A stretch of 64,000 bases of DNA from Diadema setosum (taxonomy: Eukaryota > Echinodermata > Echinoidea > Diadematoida > Diadematidae), in the NCBI GenBank assembly GCA_033980235.1, contig CM067080.1, forward strand, positions 966,501 through 1,030,500. The letters run 5' to 3'. Under the pieces are notes generated by a model that ran no database searches, was not told the DNA's origin, and worked only from the letters and a program-made list of their open reading frames with translations. The position numbers were made by a program, and so were the translations under genes. Below, piece after piece: positions 28,705 to 40,700 of the stretch (position 1 is the first letter of the stretch; every line of letters begins with the position of its first letter).

Positions 28705-31700
28705 TATTTTTAATGAGAACGAAAATCAGAGATTGTAATGCATTTTTAGTGTCCAACAACTTTAATGGTTGCGCAAAATTTTTGACAGGGTTTTGGTGTA
28801 ATAAATCATGGGAATGTCTTCTTTTCATCTTTTGATGTACTGGATCCAACAGGCTGAATAAAATCCTTGTTTTACTTTTATTGTATATACTGTATATATT
28901 TCTTTCCTCTCCCACACCTCACCTCATCTCAGATCTATAAGTGGGACTTTGGTGCCACCGGGCATGTCCAGCCCAGTCCACCTGCAGTATGCCACCTGGG
29001 CCCCCACCAATACTGCCTTGGTAAGATGACTTGGACCCAATGGGTGCAGTGATGACCCCCCATGTCACTCTTATCCCGGCACCTGTTGTATCTTGTGCAT
29101 TCTCTGCATGGCGTTTATACCACTAACCTGTCTTCCTCATTTAGACTTTCACCTTGCAAACTTTCAAAAAGCACACACTTTAACACTCTGCAGAGCAGCT
29201 CAGCTCTTCTCTGGGTCTTTAACCCATTGAGGAAGAGCTGATTTTGCTAGAACACACATTTCCCATAGACACTTACACTGAGTATACTCAAGACTAGTCT
29301 TCAACACTTGAATTCTTTATGTGCCTGTGAAGGTGGCCAAAGCTTGCCTATAAGCCAATGATGAAAGTACTGTCATTCCATTAGATATCTTAACATACAG
29401 AACCAATTTACCAGTGAAACAATGTTATTTCCTTCCAAAGAACCTTTTGGAATACAATAAGACATGTACTCTATGCCAAGTGGTATAAAAGGCATGTAAT
29501 GCTCCATACCTCAATTCATCAACTGAGGACAGTTAAGGTCATCTTTTCACCATTGTTTTCATCTTTCTTTTTACATACTGATAGGATATTTTTTCCTAGT
29601 GGAAAATAAATTCAGCACAGAATTTAATTTGGCACCTTATTTAGATATGTACAAGACTGATCATACCGAAACAGTATTGTAAACTTCTGTAGTGGCTTCT
29701 ATAAGATAATGTACAATGCATGATGTAGGACAGGTCAAGCCTAAACACTGGTGCTGTCAGCCACTTTGATGACATTAGAATGTATATGATGTGGATATGT
29801 ACATGTAGCAGAATATAAAGTAATTTTGTGGTACATGTAGCTTACAATGTTTGTAAGTTGAGGCTGAAATGTATACCCTTTTGCAGTTTTTCTTGGTTTT
29901 ACTGTGTTTTCTAGAGTTTTAACATTTTCCGGTGTTTGCATGAATGTGGTGTATTGAATAGGAGTCTTCAAAAATCTTTCGCTGTTTAATGTCTGTATTC
30001 TATTGCCTTTACTTCTCAGGTTTTTGTCTACCAGAATAATCTGTACTACCAGGCTGCAGTGGGCAATGATCCGGTGGCCATCACAGATACTGGTGTGGAG
30101 GGACAAATATTTAATGGAGTGCCTGATTGGGTGTATGAAGGTAATAAACCCCCTGTGGACAGAACAGAATGACCCAATATTCCACTCACTGCTCACACCA
30201 AAAGAAGGAACCAAAATACGTAGCAAAGACGGACTTGGTCATTGTAAAATACTGGTGTGAAGGAGAAAATGTTTGATGGCTTGCCCAATAGGTTTTATCT
30301 AGATAATACAACCCTCTTTGACGAAATGGAATTCTCCAATCCTCCATTTATCACACATGCATGAGGAAGGGTCAAAATAGAAAATCGGGGCAGGATCATG
30401 CATACAACTAGTCACATGGAGGGGAATAATACAAGAAGTCAGTGGATTGGCTTCTTGACATTGTAAGCTGTACTACCCTTCTCGACTGGAATGGAATGTT
30501 CCAGTTTCAATCACTGCACATGAAAAGAAAAATGTAGATAATAAATGAGTTGTCTGAGTGGGAGTTTGAAGTAAAATAACCCTTCAGGACAGAATGCACA
30601 GTGTTCCTATAGTTTCCATGCACTGCAAATGTAGAGGCAAAGATGGAAATAGCAAATTTGGTAATGATTGTTGCACCAACAAAAGTTTGCCATGAAATAG
30701 CTGATATGGTATGAAGATTATATGGCCCTTTTGGATTGAGTGCATTGTGCCCCCATAATGAAATCTTGGTAGTTCAAGCTTACCATGCCTCCCCCCCCCC
30801 CAAAAAAAAAAAAGAAAAGAAAAGTGAAAAGCTTAAGAGCAATGGAAATCTGCATTTTCAACAGTTTTATATGAAATTTGGCACACACCGTAGGGCCTAC
30901 ATACTAGGTCTTGATGTATTGAGATTAGAGAGTAGTATTTTGTGGCAAAAAAAAAAGAATTACATGACAAAATCAAAAACATAGACAAAATCAAATTTAT
31001 GGCTGCTGTTTAAAGTAGAACAAATATTCAAATTTAATTAGTATACAAATATTGACTGCTCATGAGTATGATGGTGGAAATTATCATTCCCAAGGTGCTT
31101 TTCATACCGACCCTTCTATCACCCCAAATACGAACTGTTAGGCCTAACGTTAGCCCTAAAATCAGGCCACAGCCTGAACTCGCTTGCATGGTTTTCGTGC
31201 ATTTCGTAGACTACCCGGCCAGTATGCACGGTACTCACTCACAGTAAGTCAGGATGCAGTAAGTCACACAGCCTTCGGCAAGCTCCTGCATAAAATCTTG
31301 GCAGAAAATTACAGTATAGGCCTACATCCAGTTTCCCGTCGCTCGTGTTTTAAAGGCATAATTCACCATTTGCAGATGAAAGCATTAGTGCTTTAAAATA
31401 GTTCTAAAATGTGAGTTAGGGATAGAAACAACCACTGTCAAAATTTGAATCCGTATAATCGATGTTAAGTGTTGTTAAATACACGAAATGTGAACAATAG
31501 TTATAATAAAAATGTTTCCAGACTAAACCGTATACAGTTATGGTTTATTGAGAAAAACCCTGATATTTCCTTATATTTTAGGTTTTATTGCAAATATTTC
31601 ATATGGTAGGATGTTTTTATGATACAACAGACCTACGCATATGCATCAAATGTGATATCTTGAACATTTTTGAAATCACTGCTCCCAAAGGTAAACTGGA

Positions 31701-34700
31701 CCTTTAATTCGATATTTCCAACATGCTGAAATTTAACTCTGCTTCGGGATCCTAAGAAATCCTAAAGACAAAGTGTACGATCTTTGATTCAGCTCACTTC
31801 AAATCACGGAGGAGCGCTCGATCACCATGCCATGTTGAAACATGCCTGCTGTGCGCTAGTGCGATGATTGTGCATGTGTTGTATACGATGCGCATAGTGA
31901 ACGTCCTTGGAGGGGTTGCGGACACCGTGTGCGAAGTCTAGTGTACTTGTTATGTGTACAAAAGTCGCGGAGGGTATACGAATTCTATCACGAGGGTTTT
32001 GACTTACTATCACGAGGGTTTTGCCTTTCTATCACGAGGGTTTTGCCTTTCTATCACTGACATGAAAATCCTAAGGCAAGATAGACGGGACTACACCTTG
32101 TCACGTGATATACTTTTGACCAATCAGTGATACGAATCTCACTTATGAGGTATATAATACATATTATGTTATTCTGAAAGTGTTGATGTTCATGGTGCTT
32201 TGTGGAAAAGTGTTTAAAGGTGTGTTGCTGTGATTGCAATGGCATATTATGCGCACAGGACAATACTGGTGAAGGAATATCAGTTGCTGTCATTGATATT
32301 TTGATTTTGGCCATGCATTGTTGCAATAAATCTACTACTTTGTGAGATTATCCATAGAATTTCAAACTCATCTGTGTGTGTGTATGTGTGTGTATATATG
32401 TCTGTCTGTCTGTCTGTAGGTAAAAGATTAGTGCAATATTGGTGTATTTGCATCATATTGATCTGAGACTAGTCATGTTTCCTCTCTCTCTTTGATTTCT
32501 GCTTGACAGAGGAGATTTTGGATTCAAACAACGCCATCTATTGGTACGAAGATGGAACCCTTCTTCTCTTTGCCTCCTTCAATGATACTGAAGTGCCCAA
32601 GGCGTGGTATCCGTACTACGACAACAAGGTTTACAGTGAGGTAGGTCTAACATGCTACGACAACAAGGTTTACAGCGAGGTAGGTGTAACATAGCAAACA
32701 AGGTTTACAGTGAGGTAGGTCTAACATACTCCGACAACAAGGTTTACAGCGAGGTAGGTCTAACATACTATGACAACAAGGTTTACAGCGAGGTAGCTCT
32801 AACATGATTTTAATTTGATCTTAGTTTGTTTTACATGATAGCTGAGAAAGCAGTGAACACTTGCAAGTCGGCAACCATGGATCTGATGGCTCTAAGTACC
32901 CTCCAAAGGACTAGCTAAGGAGGATAAAGTTCTTTGCCTAGGGGCACAACTGCTATAGCCAGGGAACTTGAACCAGTAACCTAATGATTGATAGTCTGTG
33001 GTTTCAACCACTAAGCCTCAACAGCTCCTCTCAAACTAGGGATTTTCTTTCCCACCATAGTTGGTTGTCACTTGTGGAAGATTGGAAGATGTGCTATTTA
33101 TGTTTATTTTATCAGTCGTGATATCCATACTGTGATAATCAGATGTACAGTGAAGTACACATATGTCAAAAGGTAGTACCGGTAGATTTTGTATGTCTCC
33201 CTTTGTTTATGAGAATATTGCTTGAAAAAAAAAAAAAGTATCACAAGGCTTTTGTGCCAGCAGTTAACTTTAAATTGTAAGCAGGCTCTTCCATTTAACT
33301 GCACATACCTGGTAAGAGTAACAGTGGTTTCATCATTGTGTCCATTCTAATTTCAGGTTGTCAGAGGCATTTCTTTCAGGATTTCCTTTGTTTAATTGAT
33401 TCATGATAGTTCCTTTGATGATGATACCAATAAAGATGTTCTTTTGTCATACCTATAAAGCTTGTTTTGATGTAGGGTCCAACACCTTTCTAATCTTCGA
33501 TTGTATTTCAGGTAAAATACATCAGTTATCCCAAGCCCGGATACACCAACCCAGTGGTCAAACTCTATGTGATGTCAACTAACAACCAGCAGAATTTGGT
33601 CCACATAAAGCCTCCTGCTCAGTTCCAGGACCAGTAAGTGCTAGCCCAGTTTTCCTTGTTTCTATCTGGGCCTATGTATCCTTGTTCCAAGGACTTTAGA
33701 CAGTGTATACAATGCTGTTGGGTTTCTCTGCTAATTGGTACTCAAATCACAAATAGGGTTGATAAATTATGGGACCGTGCATCACAAAACCAACAAAAGT
33801 CACACACACTGATTTTGTGTGAGGACTCGACAAAGATGAAACGGGTGAAGCTAGTCAATCTTAAGTTTTTCATATTTTCTGACAGAGCAATTCTTCTTCT
33901 GCATTATTGAAAAGTTTGAAAATCATAAAATAAATGGGAAATTGTGTTTTTAGCAGTTTTTTTAAACACTTTTTTTTTTGTAGAATAGTGTGATTAGGTG
34001 TGTCGTAGAGTCTCCTTTCTATTTCTTTAAAACCCTTTACACACTCTTCACTTTCAACTCTAATAACTTTTGAAAGGATGATGCGACTGCTTTTAGGTAG
34101 AATTACTCATGGATAGAATGTGTTGATAAAGCATGATCAATTTCAGCTTGATCTGATAATCCCTTCATTGTTGTTGCTCTGAAGATTTGCATCATGGTTT
34201 TTGTTCCAATTATTCCAGAGAGCACGGCTCGGTAAGATTTTAATAAGTGCTTTGCTGTTACACCTACCATAGTAACAACTGAAACACTTTCAGCATACAC
34301 TGTAGTACATGTAGAATGCTGCCAGGTAAATACAGAGGAAACTGCAATTGATTTAACCCGTTGAGGACGAGTCCTGAGTATACTCGGGCAACTGTCTGTG
34401 GTAAATGTGTGTTGTACCAAAATCATACCGTCCTCAACGGGTTAAGAATAACAATGGCACCATGGTATCCACTGTGTAATACTGTGTCAAGTCTGTCTGC
34501 AAAGAGGTGTTTTGTATACGCTGAATATTTCATGAGGTTTCCATTTTCGCAAATTTTGCGAGTCAGGTACTATTCGCGAAATCAAAGACACGCGAAAAAA
34601 TTGACTCTGATCTCGATATGATTGTGACGTATTGGTTTGCATATTTCTCCGTTCAGTTCAGTATTCCACGAACGCGAATTTAACCACTGTCTCGCAAAAT

Positions 34701-37700
34701 CGTTGGGAAGTCCCTATTTGGGAAAATTTAGACTCGCTGAATATATGGCGTATACAGTATTACTCAAAGGAGGTCCAACAAACTTTCTCACTCCATCCAT
34801 CTGCCCCCAGGGAGCACTATTTCAAGAGTGCGGTGTGGAAGGACCAGTACCAAGTCGCTGTGACATGGTGGAACCGGCCTCAGAATATTTCCCTCATCAC
34901 CCTGTGCCAGGTGGATTCAGGAGTCTGTGATGTCAATTACGAGCACCAGACACCAAACGGGTGGATCGTGCAGGTCAGAATGACTTTTAAGAATCTCATA
35001 ATGATTTTAGTGACAATTAGTGACACATAGTGATGTTAGTGACAATTTCTGCATTAGTAGTTTTCCACATTTGGCAGGGTAAGTTGAATTGAAATCCATG
35101 CAATCAAAATACAGTATAATATAGTATTGCATATAGCAAACAGAAATGTCCACCTTTACAGTATTTTTGCCAAGTATCAGAAATGCATATATCTTCTTGT
35201 ACCTGATGTTCAGAGTAGCGTATCCATCTAGTGGAAGATCAGATAATGTGACACAAAGTGACATTGTATTGATTGATGATATTGATTGGACATGAGGTAT
35301 GAATAGAGCATGCGCTGATGGGATTGCAAATTATTTTGTTATACACTATAATGACAGCCGAGTGGGGTCAGCAAATGTCAAAATCTAGTAAGCTCAGCCT
35401 TGATGGCTATGTATGTCTTCAAACAAGCTTTATAGCAAAACAAGCGCACTGCTACTTGTAGGAAAAAGGTAGATAAGACAAAAATAAACACATTTTTGAG
35501 ATAGAAGAACAATAGATGACAGAAGAAACTGATCTTTTGATCAAAGTATTTATTTATTTTTTTTTTGGGGGGGGGGGGGGTTCAGCAGAACACAAATAAA
35601 CATGAAATTAGGCCACAAATACAGACACTCGTGTCTACATTTTTGGAATGTGGTATACCAGGTTTCTGTTAGGATGGGTTAAGATGCACTGTAGCTGCTG
35701 ATGGTGATTAAAAGGACTGTGCAGTACTGGTTGAGGTGGGGATTCATGTTTTGAACATTCCTAAGTGAGATAATTAGAAACCTCTTATGAAATATGAAAG
35801 AGCATGTAATTTTAAGAAGGATTCAACGTTTATTTGACGAAAATTGGTTTTCAAATGGCTGAGATATCAAAAAAAGTGATAATAATAAAAGGCCACGCCT
35901 TTTATTAGGATCTCTTTATTTCACCTTGTTTTTGGATATGTCAGCCATTTCAAAACCGATTTTCATCAAATAAACTTTTGATACCCCTTAGAATTGCATG
36001 CTCTTTGACATCTCATAGAGCGGTTTCTGAATATCTCGCAAAACGTTAAAAGCTAAATCCTCACCTCAACCAGAACTGTACACACCCTTTAAGATGCACT
36101 GTAGCTGCTGATGGTGATTTAGTGTGCAATGTCAAGTCATGAAGCCTTCAAACTTCTTCTTTTTTGTGACTTACCAAGGTTTTTGTATACCACATTTTCT
36201 TTTTCCAACTTTTGTAGAGGGGAGATATCATCTTTGCAGACGGAGGCGAGTCCTACTTCACCATCCTTCCACAGAGGGAGGGTCCAAAGGGAAATTTCTA
36301 TCATATAGCACAGGTCACTTCAAAGGTGAGTTGCCATGCCAACGGTGGAGTAGTAGTGGTGGTGATAGCACCATCATCATCATCATCATCATCATAATCA
36401 TCACCATCATCATCATCATCATCATCATTGTTATCGTTATGGTCACCATAGCTGTTGTTGCTGTTAGACTAGAGCTATTACTAAATTCTGGGTAACCCAA
36501 TATCTCTATTGATGTGTTGAATGATGCGTTGACATGAAAATGTTTCATACAGGATTATAAAAGACTATTGAGACATACATGTATAGAGAATATTGTATAA
36601 TGTTACATGTTGAAATGTTCCTTATAACTGAAGGATATGGTTAGCAGTCATGGCAACTCGGTTAAAAAAAAAAAAATTGCACTCTCAAGAAAATATTAGG
36701 GCTCTATTTTTCCCCCAAGTACATCTTTAATATGTTATAGCATTCCTCTGCTTCTTTCCCTGAGATTTCTGAGCATATGTGACTAAAATCTGTCACTTGT
36801 ATCTAATATTTGGTCCTTGTTGGCAAGAAAGTGATACCTACAATTTGTACAATCAAATGAGGATTTAAGTCCTCTGTATTGAACTTTGATTTATTAAAAG
36901 TCAAACAAGAAGTGTACAACATCAAGGCAGGTGTGACAGCCAAGTGTCGATTGTGATGCAGCCGCTAATTTTTTGTCTCATTCTACCCAGGATGCTGAGG
37001 CTGGAGAGGTGACCTTCCTGACCCAAGGTCAATGGGAGGTCACGAGTATCGTGGCCTACAACAAGGACGCCAACACACTCTACTTCCTCAGCACGGAGTT
37101 CGGGCCCGGCAACAGGACCATGTTCAGGTAACTTTCAAATAGCCGCTTGTGGCAACTATCTTTTATGGAGACACAATCAGGAATTTGATTAGTTGTGTAC
37201 AGCACTTAATTATTTGAATAGTTGTACTTAGAACATAACTACAGGTATAAGTTGTACACAGAACATAAATAATTCTGGTCATACATTGTTATATAATCTT
37301 TGCTTTATTGCACATGCCCAAGTGCATCCTCACAAGCATTTGCACGCTCTAGTACCATATGCAATTTACTACAATTCAGAACCTCAACCTCATTTACGAT
37401 TTATACACTTCTTACCTCTGTCTCGCTCTCTTGATTTCTTTCTCTCATAGCCTGAATGTTGCCACTGGCACCAAGTCATGTATCACGTGTAAGTTGATGA
37501 ACCAGACCTGCACCTACTTCAGTGCCATGTTCAACAACGAGGCCACGCGCTACTTCCTCCAGTGCCACGGTCCCTGGGTTCCCAAGACAACGCTCCATGC
37601 CGTGGATTCCTCAAACTACACCATAGTGCAGGACAATGCGGCGGTGGTTGAAGCATATAAAGACAAGGTAAATGGCAGTTTGCGCAGTTTTTTCACGCTC

Positions 37701-40700
37701 ACAGCAAGGCTCTGTCATGATCTTGCCTTACTCTAGCTACAATTATCATGTCCCTTGACTCATCAAGTTCTGGGGTTGTTCTGCTGCCGAAACTATCGTC
37801 TTTTCTTCACTGAATTTGCAACTCTGAATTTTACTTTATCTTGGTAAAATTCTTTACAAACTACAAGCCCTGTAACAGGGTGCTGCACAACTACTTTTTT
37901 TTTAACACTTACCACTTAAGCAGATTTTCAATTTGTTGCAAAACACTTTTAGATTCCTGAACATTGATTTTAAGTGCCCAAAGAGAGAGTCCACAAATAT
38001 GAGAAAATGATGTTTAGAAAACCACTTGTAAATCAAGTGCTTGATAACACACAATCATTTGAATAAACAGCACACATTGATTTGCACAATTAAACACATT
38101 AGAGTTACAAACTTGGTTCAATCGAGTGTTGCTGTTGCATTGCATTGGGGCTGCTTCAGGTAAGTGTTGGAAAAAAGTTCCTGAAATGAAATTAAAGTCC
38201 ATTGCATCAAGAAAGGGTCCTCTGTATAGTTGACTTCATGGGTTTGAAGGGGGAAAAGTGGGGAAAAAAGGTGGTTTCATTATTTTCTCACTCACTTCAG
38301 GCAATCATTTTTTTGCATTGTTCCAAAACACTTGCCACAGGTAATCAGGCAAGTGCTTATGTAGTGCCTTGCCTGTAAGGCATGCAAGTACTACAAAGCT
38401 CATGAAGAAAATGCCTTGCTAAATAAAACCCTTTCACACAAGCTCAAAAAAAAGAAAACCCTGTGTTGTAATCACAATTTGAATATCAATGTTTGGAATG
38501 TGATCTAAATTTGTCTTCCTGCTGAAGTGGACAGAAAAGTCATAATCATCAGCGAAGTTTGGATCACAATTGAAAGCTTACTTTAACTCTTTGAGAACGA
38601 TTCCCGAGTATACTCGGGCAGGTGTCTATGGGAAATGCATGTTGTAGCAAAATCATTCCATCCTCAATGGGTTAAAAAGTATGCTTTTTGTTTAAACAAG
38701 AGTATCAATTCACTGTGAACATTACCCTAAGAAGCAAGGTATTGTTCCGCATTACAATTGTCCAGATATCAACCATCAAGTCGCTAATCTCTTTAGACTG
38801 TATGCGAAGTCAAATCTCGCTTAGATTTGTAACTGGCAAATCTGTACTACGATAAAAAACAGATGAACAGTATCCTTTACAGGATGTATTTTGTGCGTCT
38901 CTATTTCAAGGATTACGTCGTCAAGCGATTGTATAAGACAGAGTCCAAAGATGGAAATTACCAGATTCCCATCGAGCTTCTGGTCCCACGAGAAATTGAC
39001 ACGGCAAGAAAGCACCCCCTCATGATCGATGTCTACGGAGGCCCAGGGAGCCAAAACGTAAGAAACCATGGCAACAGTCTTTATCCTCAGTCATCAACAA
39101 GGCAAATAGATAGCAAGTATACAACAACAGCAGAAAGTGTGTGGAAAAAGAAAAACACAAAAAGTATTTGCCACAAAAGTAATTGGCACAAAGACACATC
39201 CACAAGCACAAAATCTGTTGTAAATGTGTGAGGATGAAGACACAAAATGATGAGTACACCTGTGTATAAAACCTACCTTTAGTGAATGATGGTCTCTGCT
39301 TTTTTTCTCATTAAAAAAAAAAAAGTATGACAGAACGAGAATGTAATCAAATGGTAGCAGCAAGTTACGGTAGGTGATAGTTGACAGTGATTTTGGAAAA
39401 GAAAAACTATTTGCATTATGATAAAGGAAAACTGTTTTAAAGCATACAAGATAAAACATAGGCAAATCACATCTAGCATTTACATTGTATATGGTATTTT
39501 ATTTGTTGATTTACTCTTTCAATATTTTGAATTCATTTCAAATACAGTTTAAGTTCAGAGGTCATTCTGATTCAAGTGTCCTGTGGTAGTGAAACGTGGA
39601 CATATTGTATGTGTATGTGTGTGTGTAGGTGCATGTGTGCGCAGATGTGTGCATGCATGTTTTCAAATTCTTTTGACAAGCCTTGCAATTTAGCGAATCT
39701 AAATCAAAATCCTGTAATTGACACTTGCCATTAGAACACCTTAGACTTTTACCAAATTTGTTTTTGTTTACCCTTTTTTCTATGTTTTCTGTCCTGATAT
39801 TCTTATTTCTGTTTTAGACATCCCCTATTCTCCTCTGGTCAACATTTATGCTTTCTTATGATGGCTATCTTGAACACATGACATTAAAGGATACCTCTGG
39901 ATGATTTTCAGACTTTTACATTTGAACAACTATATATTGGTTATACTGAGTACACAGTTTTAGATTTTATAGTGATTTGGATGAGGAATAAGAATGTTTT
40001 CAAAATTTATAACAAATTGCAATGAACAAGGATGGTGATATATCGATGGCAGAGTCACCGTAAGAATGCATGAGTTGGGGCTCAAGGAAGTAGAACAAAA
40101 GAAGAAGGCATGCATAGATTCTACACACAGGTGAACTTGTTAAGCAAGCAGTATCGTAATGAAATTACACTGCTACATTTCTGAAATATGTGAGGCTCCT
40201 ATGTCATCAATACTGTTTAGTGTAATTTGTTTAAGATTTTCAGAGTATTGGTTTCTCTGTTCAACGACCACAATATATTCCACAAATCTGTACATGGAGC
40301 TGCTGATTTATGTACTACATGATGTGAAATTATGAAAATCATCTGGAATGCCCCTTTAATATATCTCTACATCTTTTGACAGGTGGATTCAAAGTTCATC
40401 CAGGGTTGGTACACGTACCTGATGAGTAACTACCACATCATCGTTGCCAGGATTGATGGGCGGGGCTCAGGCTATAAAGGGGAGAAAATGATGTATGAGT
40501 TGTATAGGAGACTCGGATCTGTGGAGATTGAGGACCAAGTCACTGGAACCAAGTAAGGAAAACTATCGTGATCTCTCCTGGTTGCCCATTCTCTTCATGT
40601 CATACAAGTTAAGGGATGGATTAGTATTGGTGGAGATGAGGATTTGGCTTTTAACTTTTTGTGAGATACCAAGAAACCACTTATGAAATAATACAGAGCA

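Noticed and set aside
28607..28915. SIYL repeat frame and resemblance to a CRISPR-like array
   Set aside because: It is an AGAT tetranucleotide microsatellite with no spacers, in a eukaryotic intron.
29741..30226. 161-codon minus-strand frame antisense to DPP exon 7
   Set aside because: It is the shadow of exon 7 plus intron sequence and shows no domain.
38863..38910. Upstream extension of DPP exon 14 (MYFVRLYFK) or use of the CAG at 38882
   Set aside because: The CAG at 38882 joined to phase-0 exon 13 runs into a stop within 20 codons; the acceptor at 38910 keeps frame and family alignment.
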